A DNA stretch of 64,000 nt from Actinomycetes bacterium (GCA_021785695.1 JAJYEQ010000005.1:48432-112431), one strand, 5' to 3'; shown: positions 38,696-48,985, numbered from the stretch's first letter. Notes: generated by a model from the sequence alone, not told the origin. Translations and numbers: made by a program.

Positions 38696-39581
38696 GGGCC
38701 GCCAGGAACGCCCCCACCACGGCGCGGTAGCGCTCGGGCTCCTCGACGAAGGGCATGTGGCTCGAGTCGGCGAAGACCTCCCAGCGCGCCTCAGGGACGC
38801 GCTCGACCCACGGGCGCACCGCACCCGGCGTGGCCTCGTCGTGGTGGCCCGAGATCACCAGGGTGGGGGCCACGATCTGGAACAGCCGATCCACGATGGT
38901 CCAGGTGCGCAGCGTTCCCACGCAGGTGAACTCGTTGGGCCCGTTCATCACCCCGTACACCGTGGGATCGGCCGCCAGCTGGGCCTCGGTGGCGCGCACC
39001 TCGGGCGGGTTGGGCACCACGCGGCACACGTGGCGGTCGTAGAAGGCGGTGGTCGCGGCGGCGGCGGCGCCGGCGAAGTCGCCGGTGTCGCGGGCCTGCT
39101 CCAGAGCGCGGCGCTCGGCCGCGGGCATCTGGCGCACCAGCGCGTCGGTGCCGGCCGCCCAAAGGTCCATGGCCGCCGGGCTGTTGGAGATCACCAGGGA
39201 GCGCAAGCCCGGCGGCCGGCGCACCGCGTGCTCGCCCGCCAGCATCCCGCCCCAGGACTGGCCCAGGAGGTGGTACTCGGCGATGCCGAGGCGCTCGAGG
39301 AGGTTGTCGAGCTCGTCGCAGAACAGGTCCACGGTCCAGAACTCGGCGCCGCGATCGCGCAGGTGCGTCGAGCGGCCGCAGCCCAGCTGGTCGTAGTGGA
39401 GCACCGGGCGCCCGCCGTGGGCCAGAGCGCTCAGGGACAAGAGGTAGTCATGGGCCGCTCCGGGACCGCCGTGCAGGACGACCAGCGGCGCCAGCCCGCT
39501 GTCGAGGGTGCCGGTGATGCGGTACCACGTCTCGAAGGGGCCAAAGGGCACGGTCCCCACGCGGTCGGGCTCCAGGATCAT
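38688..39581 (-). CDS. Proline iminopeptidase-type alpha/beta hydrolase
   Basis: A 297-residue S33-family peptidase. HGGPGAAHDYLL forms the oxyanion loop, GQSWGGML the nucleophile elbow with Ser near residue 110, and SSHMPFVEEPE the catalytic His near 275. HYDQLGCGRS is another family mark, close to tricorn-interacting factor F1, so it is expected to remove N-terminal residues from peptides. TAAGGT lies 6 bp before the ATG on the minus strand, indicating a leaderless mRNA. Confidence 0.9.
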   Translation of the reverse strand: MILEPDRVGTVPFGPFETWYRITGTLDSGLAPLVVLHGGPGAAHDYLLSLSALAHGGRPVLHYDQLGCGRSTHLRDRGAEFWTVDLFCDELDNLLERLGIAEYHLLGQSWGGMLAGEHAVRRPPGLRSLVISNSPAAMDLWAAGTDALVRQMPAAERRALEQARDTGDFAGAAAAATTAFYDRHVCRVVPNPPEVRATEAQLAADPTVYGVMNGPNEFTCVGTLRTWTIVDRLFQIVAPTLVISGHHDEATPGAVRPWVERVPEARWEVFADSSHMPFVEEPERYRAVVGAFLAAHD

Positions 39582-39587
39582 GGGCCG

Positions 39588-39593
39588 ACCTTA
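39588..39593 (-). promoter_or_regulatory. -10 hexamer TAAGGT, predicted leaderless promoter
   Basis: On the minus strand TAAGGT is 6 bp before ATG 39581. Confidence 0.5.
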
Positions 39594-39689
39594 CCTACGC
39601 ACCCTCGGACGAGGCGAGGAGGATCTTTAGGCAATCATTACGCTCTGCCTCAGGCTCGCCGGAGCAGCCCCGCTAGCCTGTGGCGAGTC

Positions 39690-40343
39690 GTGGCGCCGTT
39701 GTCCCCCACTCCCATCGCCCCGCGGGCCCGGCGCGGCCCGCAGCACGCGCGCCCTCGCGCGCGCTGGCGCACGGGCGGCGTCGAAGGCAACGGCCGCCTC
39801 ACCAGCGGCCTGGCGGCGATCGTCTTCGGGCTGCTGTTCGCCGAGGGTGTGACCCTCCTCAGCGTCCAGCGGCTCCTCGCCGCGCACGTCCTCATCGGGG
39901 TCATCCTCATCCCCCCGATCGCGGTCAAGATCGCCTCGACCACCTGGCGGATGCTGCGCTACTACACGGGCCACGGCTCCTACCGGCGCAAGGGCCCACC
40001 CCGCCCCATCTTGCGGCTCCTCGGCCCGGTGGTGGTGATCTTGACCGTGGCGCTGATGGTCTCGGGCGTGGGCCTGGTCGTGGGCGCCCCGGTGTCGTGG
40101 CGCCCCACCCTGTTCGCGCTGCACCGCGCGACCTTCGTCGCGTGGTTCGCCGTCATGGTGATCCACGTCCTGGGACACCTGGGCGAGACCGCCCGCGTCG
40201 CGCCGCGCGACTGGCTGGCCCGCACCCGCCGGCGCGTCGACGGTGCGACGTCGCGCCAGTGGGTGCTCGGCGCCAGCCTTGCCGCCGGACTGGTGCTGGG
40301 GCTGATGGTGCTCCCCTTCGCCTCCGGCTGGCGCCTGGTCTAG
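39690..40343 (+). CDS. Four-helix membrane protein, cytochrome-b-like
   Basis: A 217-residue membrane protein with a 38-residue Arg/Pro-rich cytoplasmic start. Helices lie at about 42-62, 68-86, 106-130 and 140-162, with a fifth near the end. Histidines suited to haem b occur in LLAAHVLIGV, FALHRATF and VIHVLGHLGE, the arrangement of diheme cytochrome b561/DUF4405-like proteins; the haem is inferred. Electron partner unknown. GTG 39690 is 10 bases after TAGCCT and lacks a ribosome site, so the start is not certain. It ends in CTAG shared with the next, convergent gene. Confidence 0.75.
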   Translation: MAPLSPTPIAPRARRGPQHARPRARWRTGGVEGNGRLTSGLAAIVFGLLFAEGVTLLSVQRLLAAHVLIGVILIPPIAVKIASTTWRMLRYYTGHGSYRRKGPPRPILRLLGPVVVILTVALMVSGVGLVVGAPVSWRPTLFALHRATFVAWFAVMVIHVLGHLGETARVAPRDWLARTRRRVDGATSRQWVLGASLAAGLVLGLMVLPFASGWRLV

Positions 40344-41098
40344 CGCTCCGACTCCGTCAGGGAGATCGTGTCCCCCGGCTCCATGGGCACGACGCGCGCC
40401 GTGGACCCGCGCGCGCGCAGCTCGTCGGCGACCTGCGCCGGCGTTCCCGCGAGCAGGGGGAACGTGCCGTAGTGGTACGGCGCCACGCGGCGCACCCCGA
40501 GCAGCGAGACGGCGTAGGCGGCCTCGCGCGGACCCATGTTGTAGTGGCCATCAATGGGTACGACGGCCAGCTCGGGGGCGTAGAGGTCGCGGATGATGGC
40601 CATGTCCGAGAACACGTTGGTGTCCCCCGAGATGTACAGCGCACCCCCGTCGGCCTCGTCGTGCACGATGAAGCCCGCCGCGCTGCCGCCGTAGACACTG
40701 GGTTGGCCCTCGGCCGCCGACACCCCGCAGGAGTGGTCCGCGTGCACCATGGTGAGGCGCACGCCCCCCACGTCGACGGTCCCGCCCTTGTTCATGCCGA
40801 TCATCTGGTCGAGGCCGTGGGTGGCGAAGTACTCGGTCATCTCGTGCACGCACACGATCGTCGCCCCAGTGTTTTGGGCCAGCGGCACCACCGAGCCGAT
40901 GTGGTCGCCGTGGCCGTGCGTCACGGCGATCACGTCGAGCGCACCGACCTGGTCGATCCCTACCGGGCTGCGCGGATTCTCCAGCCACGGGTCGAACAGC
41001 ACGCGGCGTCCGCTGCGGGTGACCAGCAGCACGCTGGCGTGCCCCAGCCACGTGAGTGTCCCGGGCGCACCTCCGAGGACCTCGGTTCCCTGTGCCAT
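40340..41098 (-). CDS. UlaG-type metal-dependent hydrolase (metallo-beta-lactamase fold)
   Basis: A 252-residue enzyme. The zinc motif is THGHGDHIGS near residue 60, with the first histidine strand WLGHASVLL, then HADHSCG, SGDTNVF (bridging Asp) and APYHYGTFPLL near the end. This is the UPF0173/L-ascorbate-6-phosphate-lactonase branch; the substrate is unknown. ATG 41098 follows AGGAGGTGAGG. Convergent with the cytochrome-b-like gene through the shared CTAG. Confidence 0.88.
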   Translation of the reverse strand: MAQGTEVLGGAPGTLTWLGHASVLLVTRSGRRVLFDPWLENPRSPVGIDQVGALDVIAVTHGHGDHIGSVVPLAQNTGATIVCVHEMTEYFATHGLDQMIGMNKGGTVDVGGVRLTMVHADHSCGVSAAEGQPSVYGGSAAGFIVHDEADGGALYISGDTNVFSDMAIIRDLYAPELAVVPIDGHYNMGPREAAYAVSLLGVRRVAPYHYGTFPLLAGTPAQVADELRARGSTARVVPMEPGDTISLTESER

Positions 41099-41178
41099 CC
41101 TCACCTCCTGCTCGCGCCCCCGTGGCGACCCTACCCCCGCTCTGGGCGACCCGCCTACAGTGGTCGCCGGGAGGTCCC

Positions 41179-41235
41179 ATGACGCAATGGCGTGCGCCCG
41201 CCGAGCGCGCCCGGCTGGCCGGGGCGGCGCGATGA
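41179..41235 (+). CDS. Possible 18-residue leader peptide coupled to nnr
   Basis: A short frame, MTQWRAPAERARLAGAAR, starts at an ATG with GGGAGG four bases before it and ends in TGA that overlaps the nnr ATG (ATGA). TACAGT at 41156-41161 fits as the -10 box. The nnr ATG has no ribosome site of its own, so translation of this frame could deliver ribosomes to nnr. Half of the residues are Arg or Ala; no known function. Confidence 0.5.
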   Translation: MTQWRAPAERARLAGAAR

Positions 41236-42551
41236 TCCCGATCGCCACGGTCGAGACGATGCGCCGGGCCGACGCCCGGGCGGTGGCGCGGCGCGGGCAG
41301 GACGCCCTGGTGCGCGACGCCGGCCTGGCCGTGGCCCTCGCGGCCAGCGACCTGCTCGGCGTGGTCTACGGCCGTCGCGTGGCGGCCCTGGTGGGCCCGG
41401 GGCTCAACGGGGCCGACGGGCGCGTCGCGGCCGACCAGCTGCGCCGGCGCGGGGCCCGGGTGGACCTCGTCGAGGTCGCCAGCCAGCCCCCGGCCCTGCG
41501 CGGCTACGACCTGGTGATCGACGCCGCCTTCGGCCTGGGCTGCACGCGGCCCTACCGCGCCCCCCACGTGCCCCCCACCACCCTGGTCGTCGCCGTCGAC
41601 CTGCCCTCGGGCGTCGACGCCGACACCGGCGACGTCCTGGGCCAGCCGCTGCGCGCCACCCTGACGGTGGCGCTGGGGGCGCTCAAGCCCGCGCACGTCA
41701 CCGGGCACGCGGCCGCCTACGCCGGCGAGCTGCGCCTGGCCACGCTCGGCATCGACATGGAGTCGCCCGCCGGCGTCGTGACCCCCGAGGACCTGGGGGC
41801 CTTCGTCCGCTGGAGCCACAACGACCACAAGTGGGTCCACGCCCTCGACGTGATCGCCGGATCGGCCCGCATGCCCGGCGCCGCCGACCTGGTGACGCGG
41901 GGCGCCCTGGCGGCCGGCGCCTCGATGATCCGCCTGACCACCCGCGAGCCCCTCGGCACGGTGGCCCTGGCCAGCGAGGTGGTGCGCTCCGACGGTCAGG
42001 TGGATCGGCGCAGCCGCGCCGTCGTGGCCGGGCCCGGCCTGGGACGCGACGCAGCGGCCTGGCTGAGTGGGCTGCTGGCGCCCGTGCGCGTCCCGGTGGT
42101 CCTGGACGCCGACGGGCTGTCCCCCGACGTCCTGGAGCTGCCCCACCCGCCCGAGGAGTGGGTGCTCACGCCCCACGACGGCGAGTACGAGCGGCTGCGC
42201 GGGACGCCCGCGGGCTCCGACCGGATGGCCGCGGCCCGGTCCCTGGCCGAGGCCAGCGACTGCGTCGTCGTGCTCAAGGGACCCACGACCGTCGTCGCGG
42301 CCCCCGACGGACGGCTGCGCGTGGTGCGCTCGGGCACCAGCGCCCTGGCCACCGCAGGCACCGGCGACGTCCTGGCGGGGATCATCGGCGCGAGCATCGC
42401 GCGGGGCCACGACGCCTTCGAGGCCGCAGCCCTGGGCGCGTTCGTCCACGGGCTGGCCGGCGCGCGCCTGGCGCGCTACGCGCGCGCGGGCGACCTCCCC
42501 GCCGCGGTGGCCGCGGTGCTCTCGGAGCACGAGCCCACGCCGCTCCCCTAG
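41232..42551 (+). CDS. nnr: Bifunctional NAD(P)H-hydrate epimerase / ADP-dependent NAD(P)H-hydrate dehydratase
   Basis: Repairs damaged (hydrated) NADH and NADPH. The 439-residue protein has the N-terminal epimerase (residues about 1-200; VGPGLNGADGRVAA, VIDAAFGLG, AVDLPSGVDADTG) and the C-terminal ribokinase-like dehydratase (TRGALAAGASMIRL, AGPGLGRDAAAW, LDADGLSPD, VLKGPTTVV, GTSALATAGTGDVLAG). The usual GNNGGDG of the epimerase reads LNGADG, and the C-terminal GSHxxTGA region is partly degenerate (GSARMPGA). The start is taken at ATG 41232, coupled to the leader frame. Ends in CTAG shared with the convergent dehydrogenase. Confidence 0.9.
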   Translation: MIPIATVETMRRADARAVARRGQDALVRDAGLAVALAASDLLGVVYGRRVAALVGPGLNGADGRVAADQLRRRGARVDLVEVASQPPALRGYDLVIDAAFGLGCTRPYRAPHVPPTTLVVAVDLPSGVDADTGDVLGQPLRATLTVALGALKPAHVTGHAAAYAGELRLATLGIDMESPAGVVTPEDLGAFVRWSHNDHKWVHALDVIAGSARMPGAADLVTRGALAAGASMIRLTTREPLGTVALASEVVRSDGQVDRRSRAVVAGPGLGRDAAAWLSGLLAPVRVPVVLDADGLSPDVLELPHPPEEWVLTPHDGEYERLRGTPAGSDRMAAARSLAEASDCVVVLKGPTTVVAAPDGRLRVVRSGTSALATAGTGDVLAGIIGASIARGHDAFEAAALGAFVHGLAGARLARYARAGDLPAAVAAVLSEHEPTPLP

Positions 42552-43777
42552 TGCGCGATGTGGAACTCGCTGGCGTAGCGGCGAATCTCGCGGCGCGCGA
42601 TCGTCATCTTGTGGACCTCGTCGGGCCCGTCGGCGATGCGCAGCGTGCGCACGCCGGCGTAGAGGTGGGCCAGCGGCGTGAACTGGGTGACGCCGGCGGC
42701 CCCGTGGACCTGGATGGCGCGGTCGATCACCTTGAGGGCCATGGTGGGCACGGCGACCTTGATGCCGGCGATCTCGGTGGCTGCGGCCTTGTTGCCCACC
42801 CGGTCCATCAGGTCCGCGGTGTGCAGCACGTACTGGCGAGCCATGTCGATCTCGATGCGGGCCTCGGCGATCCAGTCCTGGATCAGTCCCTTGTGGGCCA
42901 GCGAGCTGCCGAACGTGGTGCGCTCCAGGGCGCGCGAGACCATCAGCTCCAGGGCGCGCTCGGCCACACCGATCGTGCGCATGCAGTGGTGGATGCGTCC
43001 GGGACCCAGGCGCGCCTGCGCGATGGCGAAGCCGTCGCCCTCCTCGCCCAGCAGGTGGTCGACGGGAACGCGCACGTCGCGGTAGATGACCTCGGGGTGG
43101 CCCCCCCGCTCGTCGAAGCCGAACACGTGGGGCTCGAGCCCGAGCGCGACGCCCGGTGCGGCACGCGGCACGACGATCATGGACTGCTGGCGATGGCGCG
43201 GGGCGTTCGGGTTGGTCTTGCCCATCACGATGAGCACCTCGCAGCGCGGTGAGCGCGCTCCGCTGGAGAACCACTTGCGCCCGTTGAGCACGTACTCGTC
43301 CCCGTCGCGCTCGATGGTCAGGCCGATGTTGGTGGCGTCCGAGGAGGCCACGTCGGGCTCGGTCATCGAGAAGGCGCTGCGGATCTCGCCGGCCAGCAGC
43401 GGCTCGAGGAACCTCTCCTTGACTGCGGGGCTGGCGTACTGGTTGAGGATCTCCATGTTGCCGGTGTCGGGCGCGTTGCAGTTGAGGACCTCGGAGGCGA
43501 AGGCGTAGCGGCCCAGCATCTCGGAGACCGGCGCGTAGTCCAGGTTGGACAGCGGCGTGCCCGGGCTGTCGGCGCGCAGGTGCGGCAAGAACAGGTTCCA
43601 CAGGCCACGCTCGAGCGCCTGGCTCTTCATGCGCTCCAGGATCGGCGGGTAGCCGTCGATGCCCGTCTCGTCGAGCTGGGCGTAGAAGAGGTCCTCGTTG
43701 GGGGCGATCACGTGCTCCACGAAGCGCCGCACCTCGTCGTGGACGCGCTGGCCCTGCTCACTGAACCCGAATGGCAC
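42548..43777 (-). CDS. Acyl-CoA dehydrogenase, ACAD10/11-like
   Basis: FAD enzyme of 409 residues (412 from GTG 43786). The ACAD core is clear: SAFSMTEPDVASSDATN, LNGRKWFSSGA, GFDERGGHPEVIYRDVRVP, and RLGPGRIHHCMRTIGVAERAL, which is typical of ACAD10/11-type enzymes acting on long or 4-hydroxy acyl-CoAs; VHGAAGVTQFTPLAH and IADGPDEVHK end it. GTG 43777 is preferred since GGAGG stands eight bases upstream. Divergent from a second acyl-CoA dehydrogenase. Confidence 0.88.
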   Translation of the reverse strand: MPFGFSEQGQRVHDEVRRFVEHVIAPNEDLFYAQLDETGIDGYPPILERMKSQALERGLWNLFLPHLRADSPGTPLSNLDYAPVSEMLGRYAFASEVLNCNAPDTGNMEILNQYASPAVKERFLEPLLAGEIRSAFSMTEPDVASSDATNIGLTIERDGDEYVLNGRKWFSSGARSPRCEVLIVMGKTNPNAPRHRQQSMIVVPRAAPGVALGLEPHVFGFDERGGHPEVIYRDVRVPVDHLLGEEGDGFAIAQARLGPGRIHHCMRTIGVAERALELMVSRALERTTFGSSLAHKGLIQDWIAEARIEIDMARQYVLHTADLMDRVGNKAAATEIAGIKVAVPTMALKVIDRAIQVHGAAGVTQFTPLAHLYAGVRTLRIADGPDEVHKMTIARREIRRYASEFHIAH

Positions 43778-43854
43778 CTCGGCCACCTCCGTCTCGTCGA
43801 CCCCGCTCGCAGGCTAGCCACGCCGGTCGCGCCCGCCCGGCCCGACGGCTGGGT

Positions 43855-43860
43855 TACGCT
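43855..43860 (+). promoter_or_regulatory. -10 hexamer TACGCT, predicted leaderless promoter
   Basis: TACGCT is 6 bp before GTG 43867. Confidence 0.5.
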
Positions 43861-43866
43861 GCCCAG

Positions 43867-45012
43867 GTGCGGCTCACCCCCGAGCACGAGGCGTTTCGCG
43901 CGACCGTGCGCGCCCTGGTGGACCGCGAGATCAATCCCGCGGTCGACGCGTGGGAGGCCGAGGGCGCCTTCCCGGCCCACGAGCTGTTCCCCCGTCTGGC
44001 CGAGGTCGGGCTGCTCGGCCTGGAGTACGACCCGGCCGACGGCGGGGGCGGGGCCGACCACTACTACACGCTCGTGGCCTGCGAAGAGCTCGGACGCGTC
44101 CACGCGGCCGGGGTGTCCATGGCCATCGGGGTGCAAAGCAGCATGGCCACCCCGTCGCTGGCCACCTTCGGGAGCCCCGAGCTGCGCGCCCAGTTCCTGG
44201 CCCCGGCCCTGGCCGGTCGCGCGGTGGCCGCGATCGCGGTCACCGAGCCCGGAGCGGGCTCCGACGTCTCGGCCATCACCACGCGGGCCGAGCGCGACGG
44301 CGACACGTGGGTGATCTCGGGCACCAAGACCTTCATCACCAACGGCCAGCAGGCCGACTGGGTCTGCTTGCTGGCGCGTACCTCGCCGGAGGGCGGGTAC
44401 CGCGGCCTGTCCCAGATCATCGTGCCCACCACCACGCCGGGCTTCCGGGTGGCCCGCACGCTCGACAAGCTGGGCAACCGGTCCTCGGACACCGCCGAGC
44501 TGGTCCTGGACGCGGTGCGCGTCCCGGTGGCCAACACCATCGGCACCCCGGGGCGGGGCTTCGAGCAGCAGATGCGCCAGTTCGTCACCGAGCGCCTGAC
44601 CGCCTCCTACACGGTGGCCGCCCAGTGCCGCCACGCCCTGGAGCGCACGCACACCTACCTGGAGGCGCGCGAGACCTTCGGCAGTCCCCTGGCCGACAAG
44701 CAGTACGTGGCCTTCACCATGGCCGAGCTGTCGGCCAAGGTCGACCTGCTGGTCAGCCACAACCACCAGTGCGCCGACGACGTGGTGGCCGGCCTCGACG
44801 TCACCCGAGGCGCGACGGTGGCCAAGCTCACCGCGGGCCGCCTGGCGCGCGAGGTCGCGGACCTCTGCCTCCAGTTCCACGGGGGCCTCGGGTACATGGA
44901 GGAGAACTGGACGGCGCGGTTCTTCCGCGACATGCGGCTGGCCTCCATCGGGGCCGGCGCCGACGAGGTGATGCTCAAGGTCCTGGCTCGCCTGGAGGGC
45001 TATCCGGCCTAG
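43867..45012 (+). CDS. Acyl-CoA dehydrogenase
   Basis: FAD enzyme of 381 residues. Signatures are AVTEPGAGSDVSAITTRA, ISGTKTFITNGQQADW, LDKLGNRSSDTAELVLD and the C-terminal QFHGGLGYMEENWTARFFRDMRL. The YEGT glutamate is absent (IGAGADEVM); the base may instead be the Glu of VTERLTAS on helix G as in isovaleryl-type enzymes. It is followed after 32 bases by an acyl-CoA synthetase, so the two are likely successive steps of one acid-degradation pathway. Leaderless GTG. Confidence 0.9.
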   Translation: MRLTPEHEAFRATVRALVDREINPAVDAWEAEGAFPAHELFPRLAEVGLLGLEYDPADGGGGADHYYTLVACEELGRVHAAGVSMAIGVQSSMATPSLATFGSPELRAQFLAPALAGRAVAAIAVTEPGAGSDVSAITTRAERDGDTWVISGTKTFITNGQQADWVCLLARTSPEGGYRGLSQIIVPTTTPGFRVARTLDKLGNRSSDTAELVLDAVRVPVANTIGTPGRGFEQQMRQFVTERLTASYTVAAQCRHALERTHTYLEARETFGSPLADKQYVAFTMAELSAKVDLLVSHNHQCADDVVAGLDVTRGATVAKLTAGRLAREVADLCLQFHGGLGYMEENWTARFFRDMRLASIGAGADEVMLKVLARLEGYPA

Positions 45013-45044
45013 GCACCCGGGACCCAACGACACGAGGAGGCACC

Positions 45045-46652
45045 ATGCGCGCAGACCTGTCGGGAGTCGACCCCCTGGCCTACAACCTGGCCACCCGCAC
45101 CAACGTCGCCGACGCCCTGGCGCGCAGCGCGCGCCAGTTCCCCACCCGGGCGGCCGTCGTCGAGCGCGACGAGGTCATCACCTACGCCGAGCTCGACGCC
45201 ACGGTCGACGCGCTGGCCACGGCCCTGGTCGCGCGCGGCGCCGTGGGCGGCACGCCGGTGGCGATGCTGATGACGACGTCGTGGAAGTTCCTCGCGGTCT
45301 ACTTCGCCTGCGCCCGTGCCGGCGCCGTCGCCGTGCCGGTCAACGTGACCCTGGCACCCTCCGACATCGAGTGGATCCTGGCCGACGCCCAGGTGCGCCA
45401 CCTCGTCGTCGATGACGCTCTCGCGCCGCTGCTGGCCTCGCTCCCGGCGCGCCAGCGTGCGCTCGCGGTCATCGCGACCGGCGACGCCCCCGGGGCCACG
45501 CTCACCTGGGCGCAGGCGACCGCGCCGGCCCCCCAGCCCGTCGAGGTCCTGGTCGAGGACCGGGCGGCGGTCCAGTGCCTGTACACCTCGGGGACCACGT
45601 CGCGCCCCAAGGGCGTCTTGACGAGCCACCTGAGCGTCGTCGTGGCCGCCCTGACCAACGCGCTGGCCCTGGGCCACGCCTGGGGACCCGAGCCCTCGGT
45701 GCTGGTCAACGCGCTCCCCCTCTTCCACACGACGGCCCTGAACACGCTGTGCCTGCCGGTCCTGGTCACGGGGGGAACCGTGATCCTGGTCGCCCCCTTC
45801 GACGCGGCCCGCGTCCTCGATGAGGTCGAGGCGCGCCGGGCCACCCACGTGATGCTGCTCCCCCTGATGTGGCAGGCCATCGTCGCCGAGCTGGACCGCC
45901 AGCCCCGCGACGTGCGCTCGGTGCGCCGCGCGGTCTACGCCATGGCCCCCATGGGCACGGCCCTGCTCGATGCCGTCGACGAGCGCTTCGCCAACGCCGC
46001 GGTGATCCTGGGCTCGGGCCAGACCGAGGTCGTGCCGGCCACCGTCCTGCAGTGGCCCGAGCACCGCTGGAGCGCCCCGACCTCGTGGGGACCCCCGGTG
46101 CCCACGGTGACCACCACGTGCCTGGACGGGGCGGGGCGGCCCACGAGCGGCGAGGGCGAGATCGCCTACCGGGGCCCCCACGTGTGCCTGGGCTACTGGA
46201 ACAACCCGGGGGCCAACGCCGACGCCTTCGCCGGCGGCTGGTTCCACTCGGGCGACGTGGGCCACCTGGACGACGCCCAGGTCGTCTGGTTCACCGACCG
46301 GCTCAAGGACATCATCAAGACGGGCGGCGAGAACGTGTCGTCGGTCGACGTCGAGCGCGTGGTCTCCTCGCTGCCCGGCGTGCGCGAGAGCTCGATCGTG
46401 GGCGTCCCCGACGACTACTGGGGCGAGATGGTCTGCGCGGTCGTGGTGCCCGACGGCTCGGTCGACCCGGCCGAGCTGGGGGCCGCGGTGATGGCCGGGG
46501 CGCGCGCCGAGCTGGCGGGCTTCCAGGTCCCCAAGCGCGTCGTCGTCGTGGACAGCCTGCCCAAGACGGCCACCGGCAAGACGCGCAAGCACGAGCTGCG
46601 CGCCCTGCTGCGCCCTCCCACGCCGGGCGCCTCGCCCGGTGCACCCGAGTAG
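45045..46652 (+). CDS. AMP-binding acyl-CoA synthetase
   Basis: ATP-dependent acid:CoA ligase of 535 residues. The P-loop is YTSGTTSRPKGVLTSH, the adenine motif is LGSGQTEVVPA, the hinge region is GEIAYRGPHVCLGYW, then GWFHSGDVGHLDD, DRLKDIIKTGGENVSSVDVE and the C-terminal catalytic Lys in PKTATGKTRKHELR. Substrate probably a medium or branched fatty acid. ATG follows GAGGAGG. It lies between the dehydrogenase and the nitrilase. Confidence 0.92.
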   Translation: MRADLSGVDPLAYNLATRTNVADALARSARQFPTRAAVVERDEVITYAELDATVDALATALVARGAVGGTPVAMLMTTSWKFLAVYFACARAGAVAVPVNVTLAPSDIEWILADAQVRHLVVDDALAPLLASLPARQRALAVIATGDAPGATLTWAQATAPAPQPVEVLVEDRAAVQCLYTSGTTSRPKGVLTSHLSVVVAALTNALALGHAWGPEPSVLVNALPLFHTTALNTLCLPVLVTGGTVILVAPFDAARVLDEVEARRATHVMLLPLMWQAIVAELDRQPRDVRSVRRAVYAMAPMGTALLDAVDERFANAAVILGSGQTEVVPATVLQWPEHRWSAPTSWGPPVPTVTTTCLDGAGRPTSGEGEIAYRGPHVCLGYWNNPGANADAFAGGWFHSGDVGHLDDAQVVWFTDRLKDIIKTGGENVSSVDVERVVSSLPGVRESSIVGVPDDYWGEMVCAVVVPDGSVDPAELGAAVMAGARAELAGFQVPKRVVVVDSLPKTATGKTRKHELRALLRPPTPGASPGAPE

Positions 46653-46674
46653 AGTGCGGCCGCGAGGAGGTGGC

Positions 46675-47544
46675 GTGGGCGACGAGACGATGCTGGTCGC
46701 CGCGATCCAGCTGCGCTCCGGCGCTGACGTCGAGGCCAATCTGACCGAGGCGCTGGCCCTGGTCGAGGAGGCCGCGCGCGACGGCGCCCGCTACGTCCAG
46801 CTGCCCGAGTACACCCCCTATCTCGGGCCCCCGAGCGCGTACGCCGCCGTGGCCGAGGACGTGCCCGGGCCCACCACGGCGCGCTTCGCCGAGCTGGCCC
46901 GTCGCCACGGGATCGTCGTCCACCTGGGCAGCCTGCTGGAGCGCACCGCGACCCGGCCGGCCAACACCAGCGTGGTGCTCGGACCCACCGGCCAGGTGGT
47001 CGCCACCTACCGCAAGATCCACCTCTTCGACGTGGACGTGCCCGGGGCGGTCTCTCACCGTGAGTCCGACGCGCTGGTCGCGGGAGACGAGGCGGTCCTG
47101 GTCGAGCTCGACGGTCTGCGCCTGGGCCTGTCAGTCTGCTTCGACCTGCGCTTCCCCGAGCTCTACGGCGCCCTGGCCCGCGCCGGGGCCGAGGTACTGG
47201 CGATCCCCGCCGCCTTCAACGCCGTGACCGGCGCGGCCCACTGGCACGTCCTGACGCGGGCGCGCGCCATCGAGACCCACTCCTTCGTCGTGGCGGCCGC
47301 CCAGGCCGGGCGCACCGCCGAGGGCATCGCCACCTTCGGCCACGCGCTGATCATCGACCCCTGGGGCACGGTTCTGGCCGAGGCCGACGGCGACGCGCCC
47401 CAGGTCGTGCGCGCCCGCCTCGACCCCGCCGTGGCGCGGGCGCGACGCGCCCAGATCGACGTGGCCGCGCTGCGGCGCCCCGACGCGTACGCGCGCCCGG
47501 TGCGGCGGGTGTCGGCCACCGAGGAAGCGAGCGGGCGGACCTAG
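46675..47544 (+). CDS. Nitrilase-superfamily C-N hydrolase (Nit-like amidase)
   Basis: A 289-residue carbon-nitrogen hydrolase with the Glu-Lys-Cys triad: Glu in QLPEYTPYLG, Lys in TYRKIHLFDVD, Cys in LSVCFDLRFPELYGAL. These and the AGRTAEGIATFGHALIIDPWG end are closest to the Nit1/Nit2 group, whose known members hydrolyse deaminated glutathione or omega-amidated keto acids. The GTG is preceded by GAGGAGGTGGC. It sits 22 bases after the synthetase. Confidence 0.9.
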   Translation: MGDETMLVAAIQLRSGADVEANLTEALALVEEAARDGARYVQLPEYTPYLGPPSAYAAVAEDVPGPTTARFAELARRHGIVVHLGSLLERTATRPANTSVVLGPTGQVVATYRKIHLFDVDVPGAVSHRESDALVAGDEAVLVELDGLRLGLSVCFDLRFPELYGALARAGAEVLAIPAAFNAVTGAAHWHVLTRARAIETHSFVVAAAQAGRTAEGIATFGHALIIDPWGTVLAEADGDAPQVVRARLDPAVARARRAQIDVAALRRPDAYARPVRRVSATEEASGRT

Positions 47545-47590
47545 CATGGGCCTGGCCCGCCCCATCCGGGCCTGAGAGAAAGTGACTCCC

Positions 47591-48982
<1,392 letters not shown>

Positions 48983-48985
48983 GCG

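Noticed and set aside
42674..43601. A 1016-codon minus-strand frame through 40551-43601
   Set aside because: It is out of frame with the acyl-CoA dehydrogenase and UlaG-type hydrolase and antisense to nnr; no motif is found.
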